From Rhodobacter sp. CZR27 (GTDB lineage: Bacteria; Pseudomonadota; Alphaproteobacteria; Rhodobacterales; Rhodobacteraceae): a stretch of DNA of 64,000 bases. Positions 1 to 9,192 of the stretch are shown one piece after another. Position numbers and translations under genes: made by a program. The stretch is from NCBI RefSeq assembly GCF_002407205.1, contig NZ_CP023548.1, forward strand, positions 2,690,501 to 2,754,500. Direction: 5' to 3'. The first letter of the stretch is position 1; each line of letters opens with the position of its first letter. Under the pieces are notes generated by a model. The model was not told the origin of the DNA, made no database searches, and saw only the letters and a list, made by a program, of their open reading frames with translations.

Positions 1-191
1 CCCACCAGCGGGTCGTGCGGCGCAAGCCAGGGCGCGAGGATCGCCACGGCGACCAAGGCCACGATGATCCAGAGGCCCACCATCGCCAGCCGGTTGCCAC
101 GCAGCGCAAGCCAAGTGCGATAGGCCTGCCCAAGCCGCGCCTGCCGGCGCGAGCGGGGGTGTTCCGTCAGCAGCCACTCGGTCCGGGTCAT
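1..191 (-). CDS. ABC transporter permease, DppC-type (N-terminal part, cut by window edge)
   Basis: Only the first 63 or so codons lie in the window; the gene runs off the left edge. The reading begins MTRTEWLLTEHPRSRR and enters a hydrophobic segment (LAMVGLWIIVALVAVAILAPWLAP), the usual amino end of the second inner-membrane permease of family-5 peptide/oligopeptide ABC importers. Its ATG shares ATGA with the stop of the upstream DppB-type permease, so the two are translationally coupled. The assignment to DppC type rests on position plus this N-terminal pattern. Substrate is unknown. Confidence 0.8.
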   Translation of the reverse strand, partial: MTRTEWLLTEHPRSRRQARLGQAYRTWLALRGNRLAMVGLWIIVALVAVAILAPWLAPHDPLV

Positions 192-1258
192 GGCCGCACC
201 TGCCGCCGCGTGCGCGGGTCGAGAAGGGTGTAAAGCAGGTCCGACAGCAGGTTGAGGCTGACGAAGACCGCGCCCACCACCAGAGTGCCGCCCAGCACCG
301 CGTTCATGTCCGCCACCTGCAGGCTGTTGGTCAGGTAAAGCCCGAGGCCCGGCCAGGCGAAGACCGTCTCGGTCAGGACCGAGCCTTCCAGCAGCCCGGC
401 ATAGGACAGCGCCACCACCGTCACCAGCGGCACGGCGGCATTCCTCAGCGCATGGACCCAGATGATCCGCCACTCGGGCACGCCCTTCACGCGGGCGGTG
501 ATGACATATTCCTGCGCCAGTTCCGCCAGCATGAAGCTGCGGGTCATGCGGCTGATGTAGGCCATCGAGAAATAGCCAAGCAGCGCGCCCGGCAGGATGA
601 TGTGCGACAGCACGTTGCCAAAGGCATCCCACGCGCCCTGCATAGCGCTGTCGAGCAGCAGAAGCCCGGTCGTCGCGGTGAAGCTGTATTCGTAGGCGAT
701 GTCGATCCGCCCCGGCCCCGCCACCCAGCCGAGCCGGGCGTAGAACACCAGCAGGCCCAGCAGGCCCAGCCAGAAGATCGGCGCGGAATAGCCGACCAGA
801 CCCAGCACCCGCACGATCTGGTCGAGCGCGCGCCCCTGCTTCACCGCCGAGATCACGCCGAGCGGGATGCCGAACAGCGTGCCGATCAGGATGCCGAAGG
901 TCGCAAGCTCCAGCGTCGCCGGAAAGGCACGGGCAAGATCGTCCGCCACCGGGCGCTTGGTCAGGAACGAACTGCCGAGATCGCCCGACAGCACGTTCTT
1001 CAGATAGATCCAGAACTGCTCCCACACCGGCCGGTCGAGGCCCATGGCCTGATACATCGCGTCATAGGTGGACTTGCTCGCGCGGTCGCCCACGGCGCGC
1101 AGCACCGGATCGACCGACATGAAGCGGCTGATGATGAAGGTGACGAGGAGAAGGCCGAGGAAGGTGACCGCGACGGTCAGGGCCACCTTGGTCCCCTTCC
1201 AGAGCCAGAGGGAAAGGGCGCTGCCGCGCCCCTTCCCGATCTGCGGCGAACCGGTCAT
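188..1258 (-). CDS. ABC transporter permease, DppB-type
   Basis: A 356-aa inner-membrane permease of a family-5 (dipeptide/oligopeptide/nickel) ABC importer. A first membrane helix lies near residues 25-47, followed by a periplasmic stretch and five further hydrophobic segments. The cytoplasmic EAA-type loop that contacts the ATPase is visible around VKGVPEWRIIWVHALRNA. The family usually begins with this layout and is about 310-350 aa, so the length fits. The gene starts directly at the stop of the binding-protein gene and overlaps the next permease by ATGA, forming an SBP-DppB-DppC operon whose ATPase genes would lie beyond the left edge. The transported substrate cannot be told from sequence alone. 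Confidence 0.93.
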   Translation of the reverse strand: MTGSPQIGKGRGSALSLWLWKGTKVALTVAVTFLGLLLVTFIISRFMSVDPVLRAVGDRASKSTYDAMYQAMGLDRPVWEQFWIYLKNVLSGDLGSSFLTKRPVADDLARAFPATLELATFGILIGTLFGIPLGVISAVKQGRALDQIVRVLGLVGYSAPIFWLGLLGLLVFYARLGWVAGPGRIDIAYEYSFTATTGLLLLDSAMQGAWDAFGNVLSHIILPGALLGYFSMAYISRMTRSFMLAELAQEYVITARVKGVPEWRIIWVHALRNAAVPLVTVVALSYAGLLEGSVLTETVFAWPGLGLYLTNSLQVADMNAVLGGTLVVGAVFVSLNLLSDLLYTLLDPRTRRQVRP

Positions 1259-2848
1259 CTACTTCGTCACGGCCGCGAAGGAGTTGTCGTTGAACGACGG
1301 CCCGATCACGTAGCCCTCGACGTTCTTGCGCATCGCTACCACCTCGGACTCCTGGAACATGATGACGAAGGGCGAGGTCTTCAGCACCTCCTCCTGCATC
1401 TCGCGATACATCTGCGCGCGCTTCTCGGTATCGCGCTCCAGCACCGCGGCATCGGCCTTGGCGGTCAGCTCCGGGATCTCCCAGGCGTTGCGCCAGGCCA
1501 GCGGCTTCGAGGCGGCAGTGTCCGAGTTGTCGGGGTTCTGCGCGAAGGTCGCGTTGGTGTGCGGGTCCTGGTAGTCCGGCCCCCACTGGCCGATGTAGAT
1601 GTCATGCGTGCGGGCGCGGTATTTCTCCAGCGTCTGGCCGCCGTCGCCGGGGATGATCTCGATCGTGATCCCGGCCTGCGCCATGGTCTGCTGGATCGCC
1701 TGCGCGATCGAGGTCACCTCGGGCGTGTTGCGTGTGTCCATCGTCACGGTGAAGCCATCGGGCAGACCGGCCTTCGCCAGCAGTTCCTTGGCCTTTGCCG
1801 GGTCGAAGCTGTAAGGGTTCGAGTCGAGCGCGCCCAGGAAGCCCTCGGGCAGGAAGGTCTGGTGCTTCTTCTTCATGCCCTTCACCAGCGTCTCGGCGAT
1901 GGCGTCGTAGTCGACGAGCCACTTCATCGCCTCGCGCACCTCGGGCTTGGCGAGATACTCGTTCTTCTGGTTCAGGCCGAGGTAGAAGATCGTGCCCTTC
2001 ACCCCGCTCTGGATCTTGATGTCGGGATTGTTCGACAGCGCGTCGATCTCTTCCGGCAGCAGCTTCCTCGCGATGTCGATGTCGCCCTGCTCCAGCAGCA
2101 GCCGTTCGGTCGCGGCTTCCGGGATGTGGCGGTAGATCGTGCGCGCCATCGCCGGCTTCTCGCCGTCCCAGTTGTCGTTGCGCTCCATCACCACGGCCTC
2201 GTTGGCGCGCCATTCGCGGATGGTGAAGGGGCCAGAGCCGGCGTAGTTGGTCTTCAGCCAGTTGTAGCCCCAGTCGCCGTTCTCCTCGTGGCTCTGCACG
2301 AGGTCCTTGTCCACGACGGCCGCGACGGTGGCGGTCAGGCAGTAGAGCAGGAAGGTCGGCGCATAGGCCTTGTCCATCTCGAAGGTGAAGCTGTAGTCGC
2401 CGGTCTGCTTGACCTTCTCCTCGACGTTGTCGGGCGTCAGGCCGAACTGGCCGAGGATGAAGGCCGGCGACTTGTCGAGCTTGATCGCGCGGACGATGGA
2501 ATAGACCACGTCCTCGGCCGTCAGGTCATTGCCCGAGGCGAACTTCTTGCCCTGACGGACGGTGAAGCTCATGGTCTTGCCGTCTTCCGAGATCTCCCAG
2601 CTTTCGGCGACGCGGCCGAAGATCTTCGAGACGTCCTCCACCTCATAGCCGATGATCGTCTCGTAGCTGTTGCCGATGATCTCGGAGGCGGTGAACTCGA
2701 ACACCTCGGCCGGGTCGAGCGTGATCATGTCGTCGATCGCCCAGGCCTGGATGAAGGTGTCGGGCGGCGTCTCGGCGGAAAGCGGAGCCGTGGTCAGGGC
2801 GAATGCGGCAATGGCCGCCGTCGCCAGCAAGCGCGCTCGGATGAACAT
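1259..2848 (-). CDS. ABC transporter substrate-binding protein, family 5
   Basis: A 529-aa periplasmic solute-binding protein of the dipeptide/oligopeptide class. The chosen ATG at 2848 gives a classic Sec signal peptide (MFIRARLLATAAIAAFALTT, cleavage expected after LSA) and has AGGGGG a few bases upstream; an upstream in-frame ATG would bury the signal. The body carries family-typical stretches: ITLDPAEVFEF early, FASGNDLTAEDVVYSI, YAGSGPFTIREW and the late FVIMFQESEVVAMRKNVEGY. It is the first gene of an importer operon and ends against the start of the DppB-type permease. It captures the substrate and delivers it to the membrane complex. A peptide is the family default, but other ligands occur in this family. 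Confidence 0.94.
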   Translation of the reverse strand: MFIRARLLATAAIAAFALTTAPLSAETPPDTFIQAWAIDDMITLDPAEVFEFTASEIIGNSYETIIGYEVEDVSKIFGRVAESWEISEDGKTMSFTVRQGKKFASGNDLTAEDVVYSIVRAIKLDKSPAFILGQFGLTPDNVEEKVKQTGDYSFTFEMDKAYAPTFLLYCLTATVAAVVDKDLVQSHEENGDWGYNWLKTNYAGSGPFTIREWRANEAVVMERNDNWDGEKPAMARTIYRHIPEAATERLLLEQGDIDIARKLLPEEIDALSNNPDIKIQSGVKGTIFYLGLNQKNEYLAKPEVREAMKWLVDYDAIAETLVKGMKKKHQTFLPEGFLGALDSNPYSFDPAKAKELLAKAGLPDGFTVTMDTRNTPEVTSIAQAIQQTMAQAGITIEIIPGDGGQTLEKYRARTHDIYIGQWGPDYQDPHTNATFAQNPDNSDTAASKPLAWRNAWEIPELTAKADAAVLERDTEKRAQMYREMQEEVLKTSPFVIMFQESEVVAMRKNVEGYVIGPSFNDNSFAAVTK

Positions 2849-3059
2849 GGAGAACCCCCTGTCGAAGTTTTTGTCCGGGCTCCTGCCCTTCGCCGGGCGG
2901 AGGGCGGGCCCCGCGCCCATGCTGACCAGTGCCCTGCGGGACTGTCAAGCACTGCCTCTCGGGGCGGGCCGCGCCTGCCGTTGCGTCGCCAAGCAGCCGC
3001 GCGATGGCCGCTTGACCCTGCCCGCCCGATCCTGAAGATCGCCGCCAAAGGAGACGCCC

Positions 3060-3638
3060 ATGCCCGCACCGAAGCCCGACGTGCTCGACTTCCTGCTGAC
3101 ACGCCGCTCGCGGCCCGCCAAGACCCTCGGCCTCCCCGTTCCGTCGCGCGAGGGGTTGATGCCGATCCTGACCGCCGCGCTTCGGGTGCCCGACCACGGC
3201 AAGCTGGAGCCCTGGCGGCTGATCGTGCTGGAGCGCGCGGCCATGCCACGGCTGGTCGCGCTGGCCGAGACGCGGGCGGATGCGCTGGGGCTGGACGAGG
3301 AGAAGCGCTTCAAGGGCCGGTCGCAGTTCGAGCAGAGCCATCTGGCGGTGGTCGTGGTGGCCAGTCCGAAGCCGTCGGACAAGGTGCCGGCGATCGAGCA
3401 GACGCTGTCCGCCGGGGCCGTCGGCCTTTCGCTTCTGAACGCCGCCGAGGCGGCCGGCTGGGGAGCGAACTGGCTGACCGGGTGGCCGGCCTACGACCGC
3501 GGCTTCCTGCGCGAGGGGCTCGGCCTTGAAGATCACGAGTTCGTCGCGGGCATCATCCATATCGGCAGCGAAACGATCCTGCCTCCCGAGCGCCCGCGGC
3601 CCGATATTGCCAGTCTCACCACATGGGTAAACGAATGA
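3060..3638 (+). CDS. Nitroreductase family protein
   Basis: A 192-aa flavoprotein of the small nitroreductase group (YdjA-like). The N-terminal LLTRRSRPAKTLG supplies the arginine/serine FMN-phosphate pocket typical of the family. VPDHGKLEPWRLIVLE is the expected second FMN contact, and the C-terminal half contains the conserved AAGWGANWLTGW segment. These enzymes are usually FMN-bound homodimers reducing nitro or related groups with NAD(P)H; the physiological substrate is unknown. AAGGAG precedes the ATG at good spacing. The stop overlaps the ATG of the downstream EI24-type membrane gene (ATGA), suggesting co-translation. The gene is divergent from the ABC importer operon. Confidence 0.9.
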   Translation: MPAPKPDVLDFLLTRRSRPAKTLGLPVPSREGLMPILTAALRVPDHGKLEPWRLIVLERAAMPRLVALAETRADALGLDEEKRFKGRSQFEQSHLAVVVVASPKPSDKVPAIEQTLSAGAVGLSLLNAAEAAGWGANWLTGWPAYDRGFLREGLGLEDHEFVAGIIHIGSETILPPERPRPDIASLTTWVNE

Positions 3639-4324
3639 TCCAGGATTTCCTTCGAGCGATCGGCCAGATCGGCGACGCACGCTTTCGCGGCGTCCTCTGG
3701 ATGGGCGTGGGCCTTGCGCTCGCCCTGCTTGCCGTCATTTACGTGGCCTTCATCATCCTGCTCCAGATGCTGGTGCCCGACACCGTGACGATCCCGTGGA
3801 TCGGCGAAGTGGGTGTCGTGGACGACCTGCTGTCCTGGGGCTCGGTGGTGCTGATGATCGGGCTCTCGGTCTTCCTGATGATCCCGGTCGCCTCGGCCTT
3901 CACCGGCTTCTTCCTGGACCGGGTGGTGGATGCGGTCGAGGTGAAACACTACGCGGGCCTGCCGCCCGCGACACCGCTGCCGCTCTGGGACCAACTGATC
4001 GACAGCGCGAACTTCTTCGCCATCCTCGTGCTGGTCAACCTGCTGGCGCTGGTGCTGCTGTTCTTCGCGGGGCCGCTGTTCCCGATCCTGTTCTGGGCGC
4101 TGAACGGCTTCCTGCTCGGACGGGAATATTTCACGCTGGTGGCGATGCGCAGGCTGGGCCGCGCGGGCGCAAAGGCGCTTCGGGCGCGCCATTCCGGGCA
4201 GATCTGGCTGGCGGGCACGCTGATGGCCGCACCGCTCTCGATCCCGATCGTGAACCTTCTGGTGCCGGTGCTGGGCGTCGCGACCTTCACCCACCTCTAC
4301 CACCGGGTCAGCGGCCGCCCCTGA
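3635..4324 (+). CDS. EI24/CysZ-like integral membrane protein
   Basis: A 229-aa polytopic membrane protein. Long hydrophobic helices lie near residues 20-47, 63-90, 138-172 and 195-220, with the motif FFAGPLFPILFWALNGFLLGREYF in the last third. This combination resembles the EI24 (formerly DUF540/CysZ) superfamily, whose best-known member, CysZ, permeates sulfate. Membership is inferred from the hydropathy pattern and this motif, so sulfate transport should not be assumed. I start it at the ATG at 3635, which overlaps the nitroreductase stop as ATGA; an in-frame ATG at 3623 is possible. It ends almost against the convergent DUF1467-like gene, with one base between stops. Confidence 0.78.
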   Translation: MIQDFLRAIGQIGDARFRGVLWMGVGLALALLAVIYVAFIILLQMLVPDTVTIPWIGEVGVVDDLLSWGSVVLMIGLSVFLMIPVASAFTGFFLDRVVDAVEVKHYAGLPPATPLPLWDQLIDSANFFAILVLVNLLALVLLFFAGPLFPILFWALNGFLLGREYFTLVAMRRLGRAGAKALRARHSGQIWLAGTLMAAPLSIPIVNLLVPVLGVATFTHLYHRVSGRP

Positions 4325-4325
4325 T

Positions 4326-4607
4326 TCACCGCGCGCTTGCCGGGGGCATCCGCCCCATCACGTCGATGTCGCGCAGCGAGATCACGCCCGACCAGATGAT
4401 CGCGCAGAGCACGGCCCAGACCACGGTGGCAACCACCGTGGTCAGCACCGCCTTCCGCCGCACGACAAAGCCCGAGGGCGCGCCGCGCGGCGTGCCGGGC
4501 ACCACGTCCCCCGCCTCGTCCTGGCTCTGCACCCGGATCGGGAGCAGGATGAAGAACACCATGAACCAGGTGACGGCATAGAGGACGATGGCGCCCGTGA
4601 CGCTCAT
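4326..4607 (-). CDS. DUF1467-like small membrane protein
   Basis: A 93-aa protein with two transmembrane segments (residues 4-21 and about 52-78) separated by a short polar loop containing VPGTPRGAPSGF. Small two-helix proteins of this kind (DUF1467) are found immediately downstream of methylmalonyl-CoA epimerase in many alphaproteobacteria, which is the arrangement here. The ATG overlaps the epimerase stop by ATGA. Function is unknown. Family assignment rests on size, helix pattern and gene neighbourhood. Confidence 0.72.
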   Translation of the reverse strand: MSVTGAIVLYAVTWFMVFFILLPIRVQSQDEAGDVVPGTPRGAPSGFVVRRKAVLTTVVATVVWAVLCAIIWSGVISLRDIDVMGRMPPASAR

Positions 4608-5008
4608 ACCTGCTCCAGTTCCACGAGGCAGCCGTTGAAGTCCTTGGGATGCAGGAACAGCACGGGCTTGCCATGCGCGCCGATCTTCGGCTCGCCCGAG
4701 CCCAGCACCCGCGCGCCCGCGGCCTTCAGCCGGTCGCGCGCGGCCAGGATGTCGTCCACCTCGTAGCAGACGTGATGGATGCCGCCCGCCGGGTTCTTCT
4801 CGAGGAAGCCGTTGATCGGAGAGTTTTCGCCCAGCGGATAGAGCAGCTCGATCTTGGTGTTCGGAAGCGTGATGAAGACGACCGTCACGCCGTGGTCGGG
4901 CTCGTCCTGCGGGGCGCCCACGTCGGCGCCGAGCGTGTCGCGGTATTGCGCCGCCGCCGCCTCGAGGTCGGGCACGGCAATGGCCACATGGTTCAGGCGT
5001 CCGATCAT
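4604..5008 (-). CDS. mce: Methylmalonyl-CoA epimerase
   Basis: A 134-aa vicinal-oxygen-chelate enzyme that interconverts the 2R and 2S epimers of methylmalonyl-CoA, linking propionyl-CoA carboxylation to methylmalonyl-CoA mutase and the TCA cycle. It matches the family's usual length. Metal-ligand motifs are visible: H7 in LNHVAIAV, the internal histidine of AGGIHHVCYEV and the late glutamate in GCLVELEQ. The segment GENSPINGFLEKNPAGGIHH is highly characteristic. The gene is coupled to the DUF1467-like gene downstream. The prpE gene at 57.5 kb would feed propionyl-CoA into the same route, though the mutase and carboxylase are not in the window. Confidence 0.95.
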   Translation of the reverse strand: MIGRLNHVAIAVPDLEAAAAQYRDTLGADVGAPQDEPDHGVTVVFITLPNTKIELLYPLGENSPINGFLEKNPAGGIHHVCYEVDDILAARDRLKAAGARVLGSGEPKIGAHGKPVLFLHPKDFNGCLVELEQV

Positions 5009-5152
5009 GGTCTCTCCCCTGTCTCCGGTGCGCGCCCGTTATGGGATCGGCCCTGCCGCGAGGCAAGGGGGCAGCCGGTCGCGCGCCTTAACCCCATCTT
5101 GACCGGAATGCGGTTGACTGTCGCGACTCAAGCCCAGCCCGAGAGACCGCCG

Positions 5153-5860
5153 ATGCCTTATCTGCACCTTCTGCCCGAGCCGCCCGCCCCCTTCCCGCGC
5201 CGGCGCGAGGGCCGGACGGCGCTGCCGCTGGCGGGCCTGACCATCCTCGCTGTGGAAGACAGCCATTTCGCGGCCGAGGCGCTGAGGCTGCTCTGCCACC
5301 GCTCAGGCGCGCGGCTGCGGAGGGCCGACAATCTCGAGACCGGCCGGGCGCATCTGACGCGCTACGCGCCCGATGCGGTGGTCGTCGACCTGGGCCTTCC
5401 CGATGGCGCCGGAGAGGTGCTGATCGCCGAGATTGCCGCCAACGCGGGGGGGCCGGTGATCCTCGCCGCCAGCGGCGACAGCTCACGGCGGGAACCCGCG
5501 CTCGCCGCCGGGGCGCATGCCTTTCTGGAAAAGCCGCTCGACAGCCTGGCCCTGTTCCAGCAGACGCTGCTCGACCATCTGCCGGGTCGCCGGCACTCCG
5601 CGCAGGACGAGCTTCTGCCGCCGCCCGATCCCTTCGCGCTGCGCGAGGATCTGACCCGCGCAGCCGATCTTGCCGCGACGGTCACGCCCTTCACCGCGCG
5701 GGCGCGCTATCTGGCCGGCTTCGTCTCCGGCATTGCGCGCAGCGCCGGCGACAAGGCGCTGGAACAGGCCGCGCAGGAGGCCGCCGACAGCCCCGACGCG
5801 CTCGACATGCTGAAACGGATGATCAGCGCGCGACTCGCAGCCTCGGCCGGGGCGTTCTGA
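5153..5860 (+). CDS. Response regulator, receiver domain with helical C-terminus, no DNA-binding domain
   Basis: A 235-aa protein. Residues about 28-145 form a CheY-like receiver: acidic pair in LAVEDSHF, phospho-acceptor D79 in VVVDLGLPDG, the threonine/serine position in LAASGDSS and the conserved lysine K127 in FLEKPLD. Residues 146-235 are helical and carry no recognisable helix-turn-helix or enzymatic motif, so it is probably a phospho-relay or protein-protein output regulator. No sensor kinase is adjacent. The start at 5153 is preferred because the receiver begins soon after; an in-frame ATG at 5108 is also possible, and neither has a strong Shine-Dalgarno. It ends 4 bases from the convergent acetyltransferase gene. 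Confidence 0.85.
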   Translation: MPYLHLLPEPPAPFPRRREGRTALPLAGLTILAVEDSHFAAEALRLLCHRSGARLRRADNLETGRAHLTRYAPDAVVVDLGLPDGAGEVLIAEIAANAGGPVILAASGDSSRREPALAAGAHAFLEKPLDSLALFQQTLLDHLPGRRHSAQDELLPPPDPFALREDLTRAADLAATVTPFTARARYLAGFVSGIARSAGDKALEQAAQEAADSPDALDMLKRMISARLAASAGAF

Positions 5861-5864
5861 GGGA

Positions 5865-6575
5865 TCAGAGCAGCGGGTCCGCGCCGCCGCGGACCAGACC
5901 CGTCAGGTCGGACAGCCGCTCCACCTGCCGGCCGAAGCCGTCGAAATTGCGCGGTGCGAGCCAGAGCTCGAACGCCTCGCGCAGCGCCGGCCACTCCTTG
6001 TCGATCACCGAGAACCACGCCGTGTCGCGGTTGCGCCCCTTGACCACCACGGCCTGCCGGAACGTTCCCTCGTAGCTGAAGCCCAGCCGCTGCGCCGCCC
6101 GGCGCGAGGCGAGGTTCAGCGCGTCGCACTTCCATTCGCACCGCCGGTATCCGGCCGCGAAGCTCCAGGCCATCATCAGGAACAGCGCCTCGGTGGCCAC
6201 CGGCGTGCGCTGGATCTCGGGCGAGAGGCAGATATGGCCGATCTCGATCGATCCGGCCTCCGGCGCGATGCGCAGGAAGCTCGCGACGCCGCCGCAATGG
6301 CCGGTGGCGCGGTCGCGGATGGTGTAGAACAGCGGATCGCTGCCCTCTTCCATGCCGCGCGCCCAGTGGTAATAGGCGGCCGTCGAGGCGAAGGGGCCGT
6401 AGGGAAGGTAGTCCCACAGCGCATCGTCACCCGAGAAGGCCCGATGCAGATCCGCGGCGTGGAGGTCGGCCGAAAGCCGCTCCAGCCGGGCATATCGCCC
6501 CTCCAGCACCTCGCCCGACGGGCGCGATGCGGAACTCCAGCCCGGAACCGGCTCGCCGAACCGCTTCACGGTCAA
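5865..6575 (-). CDS. GNAT family N-acetyltransferase (RimJ/RimL type)
   Basis: A 236-aa acetyltransferase. The order of motifs follows RimJ/RimL-type GNATs: [20 protein letters not shown] near the start, the beta-strand [37 protein letters not shown] corresponding to the acetyl-CoA-binding region, and [22 protein letters not shown], the signature C-terminal N-x-x-S-x-x-x-x-x-x-x-G-F segment. Members acetylate protein N-termini or small amines; the substrate here is unknown. The likely start is a TTG that overlaps the aspS stop (TTGA), indicating coupling to aspS upstream; a GTG two codons later is the alternative. Confidence 0.88.
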   Translation of the reverse strand: MTVKRFGEPVPGWSSASRPSGEVLEGRYARLERLSADLHAADLHRAFSGDDALWDYLPYGPFASTAAYYHWARGMEEGSDPLFYTIRDRATGHCGGVASFLRIAPEAGSIEIGHICLSPEIQRTPVATEALFLMMAWSFAAGYRRCEWKCDALNLASRRAAQRLGFSYEGTFRQAVVVKGRNRDTAWFSVIDKEWPALREAFELWLAPRNFDGFGRQVERLSDLTGLVRGGADPLL

Positions 6576-8347
6576 TCCTTCGGCACGACACGCAGCCGCA
6601 ACTCACGCAGCTGCTCGTTGGTGGGTTCGGAGGGCGCGCCCATCAGCAGGTCCTCCGCGCGCTGGTTCATCGGGAACATGATGACCTCGCGGATGTTCGC
6701 CTCGTCCGCGAGCAGCATCACGATCCGGTCGATACCGGCCGCGCAGCCACCGTGGGGCGGGGCGCCGTAGCGGAACGCCTTGACCATGCCGCCGAAGCGC
6801 TTCTCGACCTCGGACGCCGGATAGCCGGCCAATTCGAATGCCTTGAACATGATCTCGGGCTTGTGGTTGCGGATCCCGCCCGAGATCAGCTCGTAACCGT
6901 TGCAGGCCAGGTCATACTGGTAGGCCAGAACCTTGAGCGGGTCGCCCTCCAGCGCCGCCATCCCGCCCTGCGGCATCGAGAACGGGTTGTGCGAGAAGTC
7001 GATCTTCCCTTCGTCGTCCTTCTCGTACATCGGGAAATCGACGATCCAGGCGAAGCGGAAGCAGCCTTCCTCGGTCAGCCCCAGTTCGCGGCCGATCTCG
7101 TTGCGCGCGCGCCCCGCGACGGCCTCGAAGGTTTCGGGCTTGCCGCCGAGGAAGAAGGCCGCGTCGCCCTCGCCCAGACCCAGTTGCAGCCGGATCGCTT
7201 CGGTCCGCTCCGGCCCGATGTTCTTGGCCAGCGGCCCGGCGGCCTCCATCGCCCCATCGTCGCCCTTGCGCCAGAAGATGTAGCCCATCCCCGGCAGGCC
7301 CTGCTGCTGCGCAAAAGCGTTCATCCGGTCGCAGAACTTGCGGCTGCCCCCAGTAGGCGCGGGGATCGCGCGGATCTCGGTGCCCTCGTTCTCAAGGAGC
7401 TTGGCGAAGATCGCAAAGCCCGAGCCGCGGAAATGCTCGCTGACCACCTGCATCCGGATCGGGTTGCGAAGGTCCGGCTTGTCCGAGCCATACCACAGCA
7501 TCGCATCGCGATAGGCGATCCGCGGCCAGTCGGCATCGACGCGGCGCCCGCCGCCGAACTCCTCGAAGATCCCCTGGATCACCGGCTGCACCGCCTGGAA
7601 CACGTCCTCCTGCTCGACGAAGCTCATCTCGATATCGAGCTGGTAGAAGTCGGTGGGCGAGCGGTCGGCGCGCGGGTCCTCGTCGCGGAAGCAGGGCGCG
7701 ATCTGGAAATAGCGGTCGAAGCCCGCGACCATGATCAGCTGCTTGAACTGCTGCGGGGCCTGCGGCAGGGCATAGAACTTGCCCGGATGCAGCCGCGACG
7801 GCACGAGGAAGTCGCGCGCCCCTTCCGGCGAGGAGGCGGTGATGATCGGCGTCTGGAACTCGTTGAAGCCCGCGTCCCACATCCGGTTGCGCAAGCTGCG
7901 CACCACGTTCGAGCGCAGCATCATGTTGGCATGCAGCTTCTCGCGCCGCAGGTCGAGGAAGCGGTAGGTGAGCCGCGTCTCCTCGGGATAGTCCACGTCG
8001 CCGAAGACCGGCATCGGCAGCTCGTCCGCGGCACCCAGCACGGTCAGGCCCGTGGTATAGACCTCGATCTCGCCGGTCGCGAGCTTGGGATTCACCAGCG
8101 CCGCGTCACGGCCCTTTACCCGGCCCTCGATGCGGATCACCCATTCGGCGCGCACCTTCTCCAGCTCGGCGAAGGCCGGCGAATCGGCATCGGCGATCAC
8201 CTGAGTGATGCCGTAATGGTCGCGCAGGTCGATGAACAGCACGCCGCCATGGTCGCGCACGCGGTGGACCCAGCCCGAAAGCCGCACCTCCTGACCGACG
8301 TGCCCGGCATTCAGTTCCGCGCAAGTGTGGCTGCGATAGGCGTGCAT
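6572..8347 (-). CDS. aspS: Aspartyl-tRNA synthetase
   Basis: A 591-aa bacterial-type class II synthetase charging tRNA-Asp. Domains in order: N-terminal OB-fold anticodon-binding domain ([24 protein letters not shown]), motif 1 region, motif 2 with [21 protein letters not shown], the bacterial GAD insertion in the middle, and motif 3 with [21 protein letters not shown] near the C-terminus. The ATG at 8347 is preceded by GGGAAGGGGAG and matches the usual N-terminus (MHAYRSHTC). Length equals the bacterial norm of about 590. Many alphaproteobacteria use a non-discriminating form that also mischarges tRNA-Asn; sequence alone does not settle this here. The acetyltransferase downstream is overlapping. 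Confidence 0.98.
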   Translation of the reverse strand: MHAYRSHTCAELNAGHVGQEVRLSGWVHRVRDHGGVLFIDLRDHYGITQVIADADSPAFAELEKVRAEWVIRIEGRVKGRDAALVNPKLATGEIEVYTTGLTVLGAADELPMPVFGDVDYPEETRLTYRFLDLRREKLHANMMLRSNVVRSLRNRMWDAGFNEFQTPIITASSPEGARDFLVPSRLHPGKFYALPQAPQQFKQLIMVAGFDRYFQIAPCFRDEDPRADRSPTDFYQLDIEMSFVEQEDVFQAVQPVIQGIFEEFGGGRRVDADWPRIAYRDAMLWYGSDKPDLRNPIRMQVVSEHFRGSGFAIFAKLLENEGTEIRAIPAPTGGSRKFCDRMNAFAQQQGLPGMGYIFWRKGDDGAMEAAGPLAKNIGPERTEAIRLQLGLGEGDAAFFLGGKPETFEAVAGRARNEIGRELGLTEEGCFRFAWIVDFPMYEKDDEGKIDFSHNPFSMPQGGMAALEGDPLKVLAYQYDLACNGYELISGGIRNHKPEIMFKAFELAGYPASEVEKRFGGMVKAFRYGAPPHGGCAAGIDRIVMLLADEANIREVIMFPMNQRAEDLLMGAPSEPTNEQLRELRLRVVPKD

Positions 8348-8544
8348 TCGGCTCCCCTTCCCGAGGCTCTGGTTCGTCCGCGCCGATACACTCCGCCCGA
8401 CCGCCGAAGTCAAGCCGCGCACCCCCGGTGCCCGCGGGAAATATCCGCACCCCGCCTGAGCCGCAGCGGCGGAGCCGATGCGGCGAGGCAAGGGGCTTGG
8501 CGCGGCACGCGCCTCCTTCGGATTGACGGATCCGGCCCCGCGGC

Positions 8545-9192
8545 TCAGCCGGATACTGCAGGACCCGCCCAAACCGCAGGGATCAGCCCGCGCAGCGAGT
8601 TCCCCACCCAGAGCCGCACCCGCGGCAGGTCTTCCGCGCCGAGCCCAGCCTCGCGGCACGCGCCCGTCTCCAGCATCTCCTCGCGCAGGACGCCCGGCAA
8701 CAGCCCCGCAGCCAGCGGCGGGGTCCGCAACCCCGCGCCCGCGTCGAAGAAGACCGTCGTGATCGTCCCGTCGCAGACCTCGCCGCGCTCGTTGAGGAAG
8801 ATCACCTCGTCCAGCCCCTCGGGCAGCGCCGCCCGCGCCGCATCATAGGCCGCACGACGCGAGGACTTGACCGACAGCCATGGATCTGACGAGCAGAGCC
8901 GCGCCGCGGCCAGCCCCAGCCGCCACAGCGGCCGTCCCGGCGGCAGCGCCGCCGCCTGAACCTCCACGCGGCCCCCACGGTCCAGTGTCACCCGCATCCG
9001 CGCCGGATGGTCGGGCACCGCGGCCAGAAGCGCCTCGCCCACCCCCTCGCAGCGCCAGCCGAGCCGGGCCGCGCCGCGGGCCAGCCGGGCCAGATGACGC
9101 TCCTCCCGCGCCAGCCGCGCGCCGTCCCACAGCAGCGTCTCGATCAGCCTCAGCTGCGGATCGTCGGCAGCGTCGCGAAGCGGGTCTTCCAC
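8545..9192 (-). CDS. pabC: Aminotransferase class IV, probable 4-amino-4-deoxychorismate lyase
   Basis: A 215-aa PLP enzyme of fold type IV. It is expected to release p-aminobenzoate from aminodeoxychorismate for folate synthesis. The PLP lysine is in [17 protein letters not shown], and [21 protein letters not shown] is the conserved cofactor-phosphate region. [10 protein letters not shown] at the N-terminus is typical of PabC. I start it at a GTG (9192) preceded by GGAGGAG, inside the 3' end of the pabB gene (43-base overlap); there is no ATG before residue 60. Placement directly behind pabB supports the PabC call over D-amino-acid or branched-chain aminotransferases. Confidence 0.88.
   Translation of the reverse strand: MEDPLRDAADDPQLRLIETLLWDGARLAREERHLARLARGAARLGWRCEGVGEALLAAVPDHPARMRVTLDRGGRVEVQAAALPPGRPLWRLGLAAARLCSSDPWLSVKSSRRAAYDAARAALPEGLDEVIFLNERGEVCDGTITTVFFDAGAGLRTPPLAAGLLPGVLREEMLETGACREAGLGAEDLPRVRLWVGNSLRGLIPAVWAGPAVSG

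Noticed and set aside
452..3529. Very long open frame (about 1025 codons) antisense to the ABC importer genes
   Set aside because: His/Arg/Gly-rich translation with no motif, lying opposite three well-supported genes; typical by-product of high GC third positions.
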